DNA of 64,000 nt from PWND01 sp964614525 (GTDB taxonomy: Bacteria; Bacteroidota; Bacteroidia; Bacteroidales; UBA7960): the NCBI GenBank assembly GCA_964614525.1, contig CAZTPA010000003.1, positions 1-64,000 of the forward strand. The letters run 5' to 3'. The translations under genes were made by a program, and so were the position numbers. Shown here one piece after another: positions 8,497 through 17,570 of this stretch. Each line of letters opens with the position of its first letter. Position 1 is the first letter of the stretch. The notes under the pieces are model-generated. The model made no database searches. It was not told the DNA's origin and saw nothing but the letters and a program-made list of their open reading frames with translations.

Positions 8497-11400
8497 TTAA
8501 TTGTTAATAATAATTTTTTTGAAATAGTTTTGTTCATGAGTATATATAACTAATAAATAAACTCCATTGTTAATTCCTGATAAATCAATTCGAAAATCTT
8601 TAGAATCAGGGCTGTATGAGTTAATTATTCTACCCTGAATATTAGTTAATTCAATTTTTGTAATCATTTTATCGGATGCAATATTAATAAAAATTTCCGC
8701 AGGATTTGGATAAATACTAATCGCATCTAAATTTAATTCGTGAATATTAGTAGTTGACCATACATCTGTTATTTCGATATCTTCAGTAATAGCAATACTT
8801 CTGTCGTCACCGCCCTCAGGGTTTCCTGTACCTGCATTTTTATAATATTTATATTCATAAGTACCTTCTTCTAATTCAAAAGTTTTAGTGAATAAATATG
8901 GATTATCCGTTTGAGTCATTAGTTGATTTGGATCATCAGTGCCGGGAACACCCCAGTTATTCATATCTCCACGAATATATACTACATCAATATCCGGATC
9001 AAATGAAGGATGTGAACTCATATCAACGTTAAATATTACCGTATAATAGACAATAGGTTCTCTTACAATAACATTAATCGTAGCTTTTATGCCGTCAGGA
9101 TTCTCCATATTATCATCAATTACAATATCACCTTCAAGCACATAGGTATCAATAATATCACCATCATAATTACCTTCATTCCAAATAACAGCTAATTCTT
9201 CGCTGCCTCCGTCATCAAAGAAAACTTCTACAGTTTCCGGCAAAGGTAGATCTTCAAAGACAGTGGTAAATACTTCTACTTCTATATCTTCTAATTCTTC
9301 AACTCCGGTAACAATTCGTTTGAAATCTTCAGAGAATGTCCCTTCTATTAAAATATCGTCAATTTGAGATCTTCCTGATGTAACCTCACCACCACTTTGA
9401 CTTACATTAGATGTCATAATCCACCTTAAAGACACTGAAAGTTTATTCTGCATAAGATCGGGCAATTCAACTCTTGTGATTACACCCTGTGTGAAATTAT
9501 ACCCAACAGTTATGTCAGTATTTGCAACATCTTCCCAGGCATCAGTGCCAATTCTGTACTGGATTTTGAAATCACGTGGCCCTGCAGGAGTGCTAAACTG
9601 CGCACTGCTTACTACCAGGTCTTTATATCCCATAGTAGAGAATTCAACCTGCCAGAATTTTGTGTCCATTCCATCAGCCCATGAAGCAGAACCAACCGAA
9701 TAGTCTGTTACACCATCATGAAAAGTAAAAGTACCTGTATAATCAGGTTCCCTGGCTATTAGATTTCCTATGTTTGATATAATACCCAGGTTTGCTTCGA
9801 TATTTTCTTCAATTGGGAATGTCCAACCAACAACAACTTCCGGTTCAGTAACAATAACTTCAATCTCAGCCATATAGCCTTCAGGATTTAATATTCCTGT
9901 TTGTAATATAATATCTCCCTGGATTAAGTATGAACCAAGTTCTTCAGGATTATAAGTGCCTTCTAACCATTCTACATCCAGCATCATTGTAGATGCATCA
10001 GATAATGTAACTTCCACTTGCTCAGGTAAATTAATGTCATTAAATGCAATGCCGGGGTAAACTGTAATTGGGTCGAGAGTCTCAACAGCTGTAATATCAA
10101 GTATTTCTTCAAGAACAACAACTGTTATTTCAGCCATAACAGCATCAGGGTTGTCCATATTATCTTCAAGGATAAGCTCACCAAAAATAACTTGGTTTCC
10201 AAGCGTGTTTGGATCATAATCACCTTCCAGCCAATTTATATTTAAAACTTCACTGCCAAGGTCTTCAAAGTAAACTCTTACAGTAGCCGGCAAATTTAAA
10301 TCAATAAAGGGAGTGCCTTGTTCGGCTGAAATAGATTGCAGTTCGTCAACACCGGCTACAGTTCTAATAAAATCAAAATCATACATTCCTTTTATAAGAA
10401 TATCATCAATTCTTGAAGTACCTGAACCGGCAACATCAGCACCATCAACAGCAGTATTTGATGTCATTGTCCATCTTAATAAAACACTGGCTTTATTATT
10501 CATCTCTTCAGGAAGAACGATTTCATTAAGAACGCCGGAGGTAAAGTTATTATCAACAGTTATTTCACTACCAATAATATCTATCCATTCACCTTCACCA
10601 ATTTTATACTGAACTTTAAAGTCGCGCGGACCTGTATTTGAACTTCTTTGTGCACTTGATAAATTTAAGTCTTTGTAGTTTATTGTTGAGAATTCAATTA
10701 TCCAGTATTTAGTGTCTATACCGGTATTCCATGATGCAGTGGAAATTGATTGTGTTGATGCTCCTACAGGGAATGTATAAGCGCCTGCAAATTCATTTTC
10801 ACGGCTAATTTCATTTCCAATATTGACATCAATACCTAAATCTGCGCCAAAATCCTCAGCAACAGGGAAAGTCCAGCCTGCAATAACTTCCTCCTCAGGA
10901 ATAACTTCTTCCAGCACAATTACATTAATTGAAGCAGTATAATTATCAGGATTTATTATGCCTTCCACAAGCTGTAAAGTTCCAATCAGATTGTATGTGC
11001 CGGCAGTAAGTCCATCATAATCGCCTTCAGCCCAATCAACAATAAGGCTTTCAGTTTCACTGTTCTCCAGGGTTACTACTGCATTTTCAGGAAGGACTAG
11101 TTCTCCAAAAGTAGTTCCATAGTCAACAGTAATATCTTCAAATTCTTCAACAGAAATAATAGCATATTCAATAACTTCTTCAGTTACAATTACATTTATT
11201 TCTGCCTTGATATTTTCAGTATTTGTGATACTTCCCACAAGTACAATATCTCCAATAAGGTTATAGGTACCGGTAACAGTGCCGTCATAGTCACCTTCCT
11301 GCCAGATAATATCCAGCTCTACAACAGTTTGATCTACATCATCAAGAGTAGCGTTAATACTAGCAGGTAATGGCAGCTCTTCAAAAATGGTTCCAACAGC

Positions 11401-13068
11401 AACTTCAACATCGCTGAATAATTCAACCGATTCTATATTGCCTTCAGGAATAATATATTCAGCCATAACTATTTCACTATCCAAAAGGTCAACTTTTGTA
11501 GCATAAGCCCAAACATTGGTTGAAGCATTAATTGTTAAAGCTGCTGTATATTCTGTCCATGGGTCTGCTTCTGCAAATTTGTAAAATACAGTAGCACCTT
11601 CAGTAGCAGTAGTAATTTCTAAATCAAAAGTCTCCAGGTATGTTCCCTCAGCAGGATTGAATACGGGGTTGGCAACCTGCTCTTCAACGGGTAAAGATAC
11701 ATTAACATCAGTAACGCCTATTTGGCGGCGTGTTCCTGAGGTTTCTGCACTTGTAGTAAACCATTCAATAGTAAATGTATTACCATCAGGGATATTAAGT
11801 CCTGTAACGATATGGCTTACGAGTTCGTCTACACCGCTAGCTGTCGAATATTCCAATTCGGGCACTTCTGTGCCATCAACAGACACTATCCATTTTGGAG
11901 TACCATCTTGGGTTTCCCTTGCAACTTTTCCAAGATATTCAACATCAAGGTCTTCGATTGTTTGACCTGTATTGTTTATCAAAGTTAGAGTAGTCTTAAA
12001 CTCATTATTAGGTGCAGTTCCGGTCAGCTGAAATCCCAGGACGCCATTACCGCGTAACCCGCCGGCAGATCCTGAGCCAAAGTCCCCTTCATAATTATAA
12101 ACATCATCAGGTTCCCATCCCGGAGGAAAGGTTTCTGCACTGAGAAAAGTAGTAAAATTTTCAGTATATCCGTCAATAGTGAGTTCAGGCATAGGAGCAT
12201 CAACAGTGCCGCTTACATCAACAGTTACATTAGTTGCGCTACCACCGGAGTTTGTAATAACTTCAGAATAATTGCCGGCAACTAAACTGTTTTTGAGTCT
12301 TACATAGATAGGAACATCAATAAATTCTCCATTAGTATAAGAAACAATTGCATTTTGTGCAAAATTGATATTGTCGCTTGAGACTTCAAAATTTTCTGTA
12401 GCAGAAACAGTTATGTCACCGCTTTCCGGTTCAAGACTAAAACCGGACAATACATAGCTTTGTGATTCAGAAGGACCTTCTCCTTCCATATATGTAAAAT
12501 CAGAAAGCATTAAAGGGAAAGTTGTTAGCAAAGGATCAGTTGTTGTGTAAGAAGTCCATGCAATATCATCAATTGCAATATGCTTTGTACCACTAACCAA
12601 AAATTCAAGTAAAACATTGCCCGGTGCATTTATTGTAATCATCTCGCTTTCAATAATACCCATTGCAGACAGAGTAAATTCTGATACTTCTGTGCCATTT
12701 ATAAGTATTTTTATTGAACGATCTGTTTCATCACCACTAGTAAAATATGATCTCCAGTTAAATGATAGTTCTCCAAGACCACCGGTAATAGTAGTTTTTA
12801 CATAGCCCGGATAACCATCATTCGTAGAGCTTCCTAAACCACAGGTAATCCCGTTTATTGCATCAGCAGAGGTTTCTCCAATTAATCTTGTTCCCCTGTG
12901 ATGCCATTCAGCAGAATTATCTCCGGTAAAAGAGATTTCTTCAGCAGTATAAGTACTGCCGGATGCATTTAAATTGTCAAAAGACTCGGAACCTTGCGAC
13001 CAGGTTGGCAAGGAATAAAAAAATAATCCAAGTAAAAAGAAGGTTTGAATAAGTAGTAGTTTTTTCAT
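8497..13068 (-). CDS. Giant repeat-rich secreted protein with T9SS type A sorting domain
   Basis: A 1523-residue exported protein. Signal peptide 1-25 ends TWSQ. In approximate order: a jelly-roll module (30-175); an Ig-like module (175-290); a module shared with the downstream cargo protein (300-465; EYLGKVARETQDGTP); a chitobiase-C-terminal-like domain (465-545); five Ig-like repeats of about 85-95 residues, each ending in IINPDNYTASINVIV-like text (545-640, 640-735, 915-1000, 1000-1085, 1260-1345); a beta-sandwich module present twice (about 735-910 and 1085-1255; RDFKVQYKIG, then SRIDDILIKG); a starch-binding/E-set-like domain (1350-1445; VVYIRGDMNNWG); and the T9SS domain (1450-1523; ISIYPNPAEIFINI). 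No enzyme domain was seen; a polysaccharide-binding or adhesive surface protein is likely. First gene of a two-gene unit with the 1200-residue cargo. Confidence 0.85.
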   Translation of the reverse strand: MKKLLLIQTFFLLGLFFYSLPTWSQGSESFDNLNASGSTYTAEEISFTGDNSAEWHHRGTRLIGETSADAINGITCGLGSSTNDGYPGYVKTTITGGLGELSFNWRSYFTSGDETDRSIKILINGTEVSEFTLSAMGIIESEMITINAPGNVLLEFLVSGTKHIAIDDIAWTSYTTTDPLLTTFPLMLSDFTYMEGEGPSESQSYVLSGFSLEPESGDITVSATENFEVSSDNINFAQNAIVSYTNGEFIDVPIYVRLKNSLVAGNYSEVITNSGGSATNVTVDVSGTVDAPMPELTIDGYTENFTTFLSAETFPPGWEPDDVYNYEGDFGSGSAGGLRGNGVLGFQLTGTAPNNEFKTTLTLINNTGQTIEDLDVEYLGKVARETQDGTPKWIVSVDGTEVPELEYSTASGVDELVSHIVTGLNIPDGNTFTIEWFTTSAETSGTRRQIGVTDVNVSLPVEEQVANPVFNPAEGTYLETFDLEITTATEGATVFYKFAEADPWTEYTAALTINASTNVWAYATKVDLLDSEIVMAEYIIPEGNIESVELFSDVEVAVGTIFEELPLPASINATLDDVDQTVVELDIIWQEGDYDGTVTGTYNLIGDIVLVGSITNTENIKAEINVIVTEEVIEYAIISVEEFEDITVDYGTTFGELVLPENAVVTLENSETESLIVDWAEGDYDGLTAGTYNLIGTLQLVEGIINPDNYTASINVIVLEEVIPEEEVIAGWTFPVAEDFGADLGIDVNIGNEISRENEFAGAYTFPVGASTQSISTASWNTGIDTKYWIIEFSTINYKDLNLSSAQRSSNTGPRDFKVQYKIGEGEWIDIIGSEITVDNNFTSGVLNEIVLPEEMNNKASVLLRWTMTSNTAVDGADVAGSGTSRIDDILIKGMYDFDFIRTVAGVDELQSISAEQGTPFIDLNLPATVRVYFEDLGSEVLNINWLEGDYDPNTLGNQVIFGELILEDNMDNPDAVMAEITVVVLEEILDITAVETLDPITVYPGIAFNDINLPEQVEVTLSDASTMMLDVEWLEGTYNPEELGSYLIQGDIILQTGILNPEGYMAEIEVIVTEPEVVVGWTFPIEENIEANLGIISNIGNLIAREPDYTGTFTFHDGVTDYSVGSASWADGMDTKFWQVEFSTMGYKDLVVSSAQFSTPAGPRDFKIQYRIGTDAWEDVANTDITVGYNFTQGVITRVELPDLMQNKLSVSLRWIMTSNVSQSGGEVTSGRSQIDDILIEGTFSEDFKRIVTGVEELEDIEVEVFTTVFEDLPLPETVEVFFDDGGSEELAVIWNEGNYDGDIIDTYVLEGDIVIDDNMENPDGIKATINVIVREPIVYYTVIFNVDMSSHPSFDPDIDVVYIRGDMNNWGVPGTDDPNQLMTQTDNPYLFTKTFELEEGTYEYKYYKNAGTGNPEGGDDRSIAITEDIEITDVWSTTNIHELNLDAISIYPNPAEIFINIASDKMITKIELTNIQGRIINSYSPDSKDFRIDLSGINNGVYLLVIYTHEQNYFKKIIINN

Positions 13069-13436
13069 AATTATGAAGTTTATTTTAAAATAATTCTTGT
13101 TTTAAATGCGATTGCTATCTAAACGAGATTATTTTAATAAGTTAAAAATGTAATAAAAACTATTTAATAAAATCGCTGGTTTTTAACTACCAAAGTTAAT
13201 AATAAACCATGATAAAAGGAATTTTGAATGTTTAAAAATATATAATTTAGATAGGAATTCTTATATGAATATTTTGCCAATATTAAAATCTGTCGTTAGT
13301 ATTTATAATTTTTTATTTTAAATGCATTAAATGATTCACAAAGAGTAATTGAAAATTTATTGCTATTATAAAAATAAATTCATTATTTATCATTGTTATG
13401 TAAAGAAAAGACATAATCAGAAATACATTATTGAAA
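13069..13436. other. Gene-free AT-rich spacer
   Basis: No credible gene, RNA or strong hairpin seen between the giant cargo gene and xerD. The only candidate signal is a minus-strand TAACTTTG at 13191-13198, a possible -7 element for the cargo operon. It would give a leader of about 120 bases, and no -33 TTG stands at the expected distance. Confidence 0.5.
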
Positions 13437-14342
13437 TTATTTTCTTGCCCTTGGATGAAAGCTTATCAGGTTTTCTCGCAAAAATTCACGATCCAGATGA
13501 GTGTATATTTCTGTAGTTGTAATGGATTCATGTCCCAGCATATCCTGAACTGCTCTTAGGTCTGCGCCACCTTCAATTAAATGTGTTGCAAAACTGTGCC
13601 TTAGGGTATGTGGACTTACATTCTTCTTTATTCCTGCTTTTTCGCACAAATTTTTGATTATTATAAATACCATAACCCTGGAAATTTTTTTGCCACGATT
13701 ATTAAGAAAAACATAATCTTCATTCCCTTTCACAGGTGAAATATGATTCCTGTTATTTTCCATAAATAGCTTTATCTGCTTAGCAGCACTGTGACCTAAA
13801 GGAACTATTCTTTGTTTGTTTCCCTTTCCTGTTATTTTTACAAATTCATCTTTAAAGAAAATATCAGTGATTTTCAAATCTGTAAGTTCGCTTACTCTTA
13901 ATCCGCAACCGTAAAGGGTTTCAATAATAGCTTTATTTCTTTGGCCTTCCGGAATACTTAAGTCTATTGCTGCAATTAATTTATCAATTTCATCTACAGT
14001 AAGATATTCGGGAATTTTCCTGCCGGCACGAGGGCTGTCGAGCAGCGCGGAAGGATTTTCGCTTATATAATCTTCCAGTAAAAGGTATTTATAAAATGCT
14101 TTTATAGCACTAATAAGCCGTGACTGAGAACGGGGATTCATACCCAAACTACCTGCAAATTGCACAAATAATGAGAGATCTTGCTGATTAATATCCTCAG
14201 GGTCTTTTTTATTCTTCTCAGTCAGGAAATAATTAGCCAGCTTATTTATGTCATTTAAATAGGCATGGCAAGTGTTTTGTGTCAGCGATTTCTCCAATCG
14301 CAAATATGAAATAAATCCTTTTATGTGTTGTTCCCAGTTCAT
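13437..14342 (-). CDS. xerD: Tyrosine recombinase XerD
   Basis: A 301-residue site-specific tyrosine recombinase, with the length and layout of XerD. The N-terminal SAM-like core-binding domain is about 1-88 and the catalytic domain about 108-295. All six catalytic residues are present: R149 (GLRVSEL), K173 (GKGNKQR), H245 and R248 (HTLRHSFATHL), H271 (LGHESI) and nucleophile Y280 (TTEIYTHLD). These positions are one off those of E. coli XerD. With XerC it would resolve chromosome dimers at dif near FtsK. XerC/XerD and integrase paralogues are hard to separate by eye, but the length, intact motifs and absence of phage genes favour the housekeeping enzyme. A TAnnTTTG element lies just upstream; the next gene is divergent. 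Confidence 0.92.
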   Translation of the reverse strand: MNWEQHIKGFISYLRLEKSLTQNTCHAYLNDINKLANYFLTEKNKKDPEDINQQDLSLFVQFAGSLGMNPRSQSRLISAIKAFYKYLLLEDYISENPSALLDSPRAGRKIPEYLTVDEIDKLIAAIDLSIPEGQRNKAIIETLYGCGLRVSELTDLKITDIFFKDEFVKITGKGNKQRIVPLGHSAAKQIKLFMENNRNHISPVKGNEDYVFLNNRGKKISRVMVFIIIKNLCEKAGIKKNVSPHTLRHSFATHLIEGGADLRAVQDMLGHESITTTEIYTHLDREFLRENLISFHPRARK

Positions 14343-14352
14343 TTTAATTATA

Positions 14353-14360
14353 CAAATTTA
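14353..14360 (-). promoter_or_regulatory. Bacteroidota -7 element for xerD
   Basis: Minus-strand TAAATTTG matches TAnnTTTG, 11 bases ahead of the xerD ATG. No -33 TTG at 19-21 bases spacing. Confidence 0.4.
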
Positions 14361-14453
14361 GATTTTATTATCAATCATTCTAAAATAACTCAAGATAAAA
14401 ATGTCATTAAGCTTATTTAATATTTTGTCTTATATAAGATTGCCAATATTTGT

Positions 14454-14461
14454 TACTTTTG
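14454..14461 (+). promoter_or_regulatory. Bacteroidota -7 element deciding the start of the Yip1-like gene
   Basis: TACTTTTG matches TAnnTTTG. A TTG codon at 14450, the first possible start of the following frame, would lie upstream of the transcription start implied here. This favours the GTG at 14486. Confidence 0.45.
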
Positions 14462-14485
14462 CGACAAATATTAACAATAGCTAAA

Positions 14486-15082
14486 GTGGGAATAAAAGAC
14501 TTTGTAGAAATAATTCATGGGACGCTTACTTCTTCGGAAAATAACTGGAAGAAACTCAAAGAGTCTGAATACCAATGGAAAGAGATGTTTTTTTTCTATG
14601 TATTTCCTTTGGTAATATTAAATTCATTAGCTAAAATTTTGGTAGTACCTGAGCAGTCGGAATTTCAAATTTTAGAACCAGGCACTCTGTTTGTTGTGTA
14701 CCTCATGAGCTCTGTTATTTCACTTTTGCTTGGTAGTTTTTTAATCATGAAACTATCTCCCCGCTATCAATCTGTTAATAATTTTGATACAATATTTACT
14801 TTTGTGGGTGTTTCATATACGCCTATTTTTTTGTCAAATATGATTGCTGTTATGCATCCATATCTTGCAATAGTAAGTTTGCTAGGAATTATTTATACTA
14901 TATTTTTGTTTTACAGGGGCATTGGAATAATGCTTGAAACGCCTGCTATAAAAAAGACAGGTTTTACTATTTTATGTTTTTTGATCTTGTTTGGTTCAAC
15001 TATATTTGCCAGTGCATTGGTTAGTTATTTGGCGTTTTTTCTAACTGGCAATATGGATAGCTTAATGAATTTTTACTCTTAA
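14486..15082 (+). CDS. Yip1-family integral membrane protein
   Basis: Encodes 198 residues from a GTG. The frame is open to a TTG at 14450, but that codon overlaps a promoter element, so the GTG is preferred. An amphipathic N terminus (FVEIIHGTLTSSENNWKKLK) is followed by five hydrophobic segments: FFFYVFPLVILN, LFVVYLMSSVISLLLGSFLI, a TFVGVSYTPIFLSN segment, LAIVSLLGIIYTIFLFYRGI and a C-terminal pair. The VSYTP and LLGIIYTIFLFYRGIGIML elements match the Yip1 domain family (PF04893). Bacterial members have no established function. It precedes an M23 peptidase by 33 bases on the same strand, suggesting co-transcription. Confidence 0.75.
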   Translation: MGIKDFVEIIHGTLTSSENNWKKLKESEYQWKEMFFFYVFPLVILNSLAKILVVPEQSEFQILEPGTLFVVYLMSSVISLLLGSFLIMKLSPRYQSVNNFDTIFTFVGVSYTPIFLSNMIAVMHPYLAIVSLLGIIYTIFLFYRGIGIMLETPAIKKTGFTILCFLILFGSTIFASALVSYLAFFLTGNMDSLMNFYS

Positions 15083-15115
15083 TACAATGATTAATTCTTA
15101 TTTTAAATTTTAATA

Positions 15116-16387
15116 ATGAAGAATAAAACTTTATACTATTCGATTTTAACAATACTGGCTGTTCTTATTGTTTTTTTATTGGGAGCTATTATTTTAAAAA
15201 CTCAAACTATTAGTGAAGATTTGACCGTTTATGAATATGATTTGCCTGAATTTGATGATTATGGGATAGAACAGGAAGATTATGTTATTACAAGCGGCAC
15301 CGTAAAAAATCATCAGACACTTTCTCAAATTTTATCACAATACGATTTAGATTATCCTTTAATTATTGATGTGATAAACAAAACAGGCGAATGGTTTGAT
15401 GTTCGCAAAATCAGGGCAGGTAATAATTATTTAGCATATTTAGAATCTGATTCTATAAATCTTCCCAGGTATTTTATATATGATATTTCAAAGTTTGAAT
15501 TCATTAAGGTTTGTTTTTATGATTCTGTTCAAGTTGTGAGGGAATCAAAGGAAATTAGAAATCTTCCAAAAACTGCATCAGGGATAATAAATTCATCATT
15601 ATGGCATACTCTAAATGAAAGTAATTTGCATCCTGAGCTGGCAATTGAGATGTCAGAGATATTAGCATGGTCTGTCGATTTTCATCGCATATTTGCAGGT
15701 GATCGCTTTAAAGTTATTTATGATGAGCAATATATTGGAGAAGAGAGTGTTGGAGTAAGTAGCATTGATGCAATATATTTTCTTCATCAGGACAGGGAAA
15801 TATATGGCTTCAATTTTGAGTCAGATACAATTAGTGGCTTTTTTGACCATGAAGGTGATAATTTGAGAAAAGTATTCCTGAAAGCACCGTTAAAGTTTGG
15901 ACGTATCACCAGCCGATATTCTCATAACAGGTTTCATCCTATTCATAAAGTCAGACGGCCACATTACGGAACTGATTATGCTGCTCCGGCAGGTACTCCT
16001 ATTTTGGCCGTTGGTGACGGAGTTGTAACTGAAGCTACATACAGGGGAGGAAATGGCAATTATGTTAAAATAAGGCATAATTCAATTTATGATACTCAAT
16101 ATTTGCATATGTCACGGTTTGCTAAAGGCATAAGGCCGGGTAGGAGAGTGCAACAGGGAGAAGTCATTGGTTATGTTGGTATGACAGGAGATGCCACGGG
16201 CCCTCATGTTTGTTTCAGATTTTGGAAAAATGGAAAACAAGTTGATCATTTGCGTGAAGATTTTCCAAGCGCAGATCCTCTTCCGGAAAAATATTATGCT
16301 GAATTTTTTAAGATTAAGGATAGTCTTATACTAAGGCTTGAAGAAATAAGATTCGAAGAAGTGCTGATGGCTCATTCTGATGATTAA
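15116..16387 (+). CDS. M23 family metallopeptidase, membrane-anchored
   Basis: A 423-residue protein with a single N-terminal membrane helix (about 7-28), a periplasmic linker with an SH3/LysM-like region (about 50-260; FAGDRFKVIYDEQYI) and a C-terminal LytM/M23 domain (about 270-375). Zinc-site residues are present: H283 and D287 (RPHYGTDYAAP) and H364 (TGPHVCF), with catalytic H331 in QYLHMS. It is therefore predicted to be an active zinc endopeptidase cutting peptidoglycan cross-bridges or peptides, or acting in cell division or envelope assembly. The architecture resembles MepM-type endopeptidases rather than EnvC. It lies downstream of the Yip1-like gene and converges with kdsA, with only 4 bases between stop codons. 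Confidence 0.88.
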   Translation: MKNKTLYYSILTILAVLIVFLLGAIILKTQTISEDLTVYEYDLPEFDDYGIEQEDYVITSGTVKNHQTLSQILSQYDLDYPLIIDVINKTGEWFDVRKIRAGNNYLAYLESDSINLPRYFIYDISKFEFIKVCFYDSVQVVRESKEIRNLPKTASGIINSSLWHTLNESNLHPELAIEMSEILAWSVDFHRIFAGDRFKVIYDEQYIGEESVGVSSIDAIYFLHQDREIYGFNFESDTISGFFDHEGDNLRKVFLKAPLKFGRITSRYSHNRFHPIHKVRRPHYGTDYAAPAGTPILAVGDGVVTEATYRGGNGNYVKIRHNSIYDTQYLHMSRFAKGIRPGRRVQQGEVIGYVGMTGDATGPHVCFRFWKNGKQVDHLREDFPSADPLPEKYYAEFFKIKDSLILRLEEIRFEEVLMAHSDD

Positions 16388-16391
16388 TAAA

Positions 16392-17207
16392 CTAGCATGC
16401 AGCTTTTATTCTAACTAACTTTTCAATCAATTCTTCCAGCTTATCCAGCTTAAGCATATTTGCTCCATCTGATTTTGCTTTTGAAGGATCAGGGTGGGTT
16501 TCAATAAACAAACCGTCAATTCCTGCTGCAATTCCTGCTTTTGCCAGAGTTTCTATTAAATGAGGTAAACCTCCTGTAACTCCTGAAGCCTGATTTGGTT
16601 GCTGCAACGAATGTGTAACATCAAGCACAACAGGATAACCGAATTTTTGCATTATTGGGATTGACCTAAAGTCAACAACAAGATCTCCATATCCAAAAGT
16701 GCTGCCTCTTTCTGTAATTATAATGTTTTTATTACCGCTTTTAGCAACTTTGTCAGCAGCAAATTTCATAGACTCAGGAGATAAGAATTGACCTTTCTTA
16801 ATATTAATTACTTTTCCTGATTGTCCCGCTGAAATCAGCAAATCTGTTTGCCTGCACAAAAATGCAGGTATTTGTAGCACATCAACATGATTAGCAGCCT
16901 GAATAACCTCATCCTGACTATGTATGTCGGTGATTACAGGGATATCATATTTCTTGCCTATTTTATTCATCGCTTCCAAAGCTATTTCATCCCCAATTCC
17001 AGTAAAACTGTCTATCCTTGATCGGTTTGCTTTTCTGTATGATGCTTTGAAAATAAACGGTATCTGAAATTTTGTTGTAATCTCAAGAATCTTTTCAGCG
17101 ATTTCGAAGCCCATTTCTGTATCTTCCAAAATACAAGGACCTGCCACTAAGAAAAACTTTTTGTTTTCAGCTTGCTTATTAAATATAGGTTCTAATGTTT
17201 TATGCAT
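16392..17207 (-). CDS. kdsA: 3-deoxy-8-phosphooctulonate synthase (KDO-8-P synthase)
   Basis: A 271-residue cytosolic TIM-barrel enzyme condensing PEP with D-arabinose 5-phosphate to KDO-8-phosphate for the lipid A inner core. Family motifs are present: FLVAGPC, FKASYRKANRSR, DIHSQDE, QIPAFLCRQTDLL, NIKKGQFLSP, ERGSTFGYGDLVVD and DVTHSLQQPN. The four metal ligands of the metal-dependent subclass can be placed: C25 (where E. coli-type enzymes have Asn), H199, E236 and D247. This one should therefore need a divalent metal. Last gene of a three-gene minus-strand unit with a tsaC-like gene and a cupin (gaps of 18 and 12 bases). Confidence 0.95.
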   Translation of the reverse strand: MHKTLEPIFNKQAENKKFFLVAGPCILEDTEMGFEIAEKILEITTKFQIPFIFKASYRKANRSRIDSFTGIGDEIALEAMNKIGKKYDIPVITDIHSQDEVIQAANHVDVLQIPAFLCRQTDLLISAGQSGKVINIKKGQFLSPESMKFAADKVAKSGNKNIIITERGSTFGYGDLVVDFRSIPIMQKFGYPVVLDVTHSLQQPNQASGVTGGLPHLIETLAKAGIAAGIDGLFIETHPDPSKAKSDGANMLKLDKLEELIEKLVRIKAAC

Positions 17208-17219
17208 TTGTTTTCTTTT

Positions 17220-17552
17220 TTATTCCGCCTTAGTATGTATTGCTAGCCACACACAGTATGGATTTTTACTTGTATAAATTACTTTATGTTTTTTTCCGGC
17301 GGGTATTAATATGTAATCACCGGATTTTAATTCAATAATTTTATTTTCTTCAAATTCAATTTTTGCTTGTCCCTGAATTAATAAAACCCATTCATCAGTT
17401 TTTTGATTATACCACTTATTTTTATCAGTAATATGCCCTTTGCTTATTATTCTTTCAATCTTAATGTTTTTATTTTGATGTAATACTTCAAAAAACTCGG
17501 CTTCTTGCTCACTGGGAATTTTGCCGGGGGAATATATGTTTTTTATTTGCAT
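17220..17552 (-). CDS. Small cupin-domain protein
   Basis: A 110-residue single-domain cupin. The two conserved blocks are recognisable: around 45-68 (KWYNQKTDEWVLLIQGQAKI, with G at the usual place) and LKSGDYILIPAGKKHKV. A histidine in the second motif is kept but the HxH pair of motif 1 is replaced (YNQKTDEW), so metal binding is uncertain. Similar proteins are annotated as mannose-6-phosphate isomerase-like or general cupins; the substrate cannot be named. Translationally close to kdsA (12-base gap) and to the tsaC-like gene, so co-regulated. Confidence 0.75.
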   Translation of the reverse strand: MQIKNIYSPGKIPSEQEAEFFEVLHQNKNIKIERIISKGHITDKNKWYNQKTDEWVLLIQGQAKIEFEENKIIELKSGDYILIPAGKKHKVIYTSKNPYCVWLAIHTKAE

Positions 17553-17570
17553 ATTTTTAATAAATAAAAC

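Noticed and set aside
13437..14342. Phage or mobile-element integrase
   Set aside because: Length and catalytic layout fit housekeeping XerD, and no phage, tRNA or attachment-site context exists.
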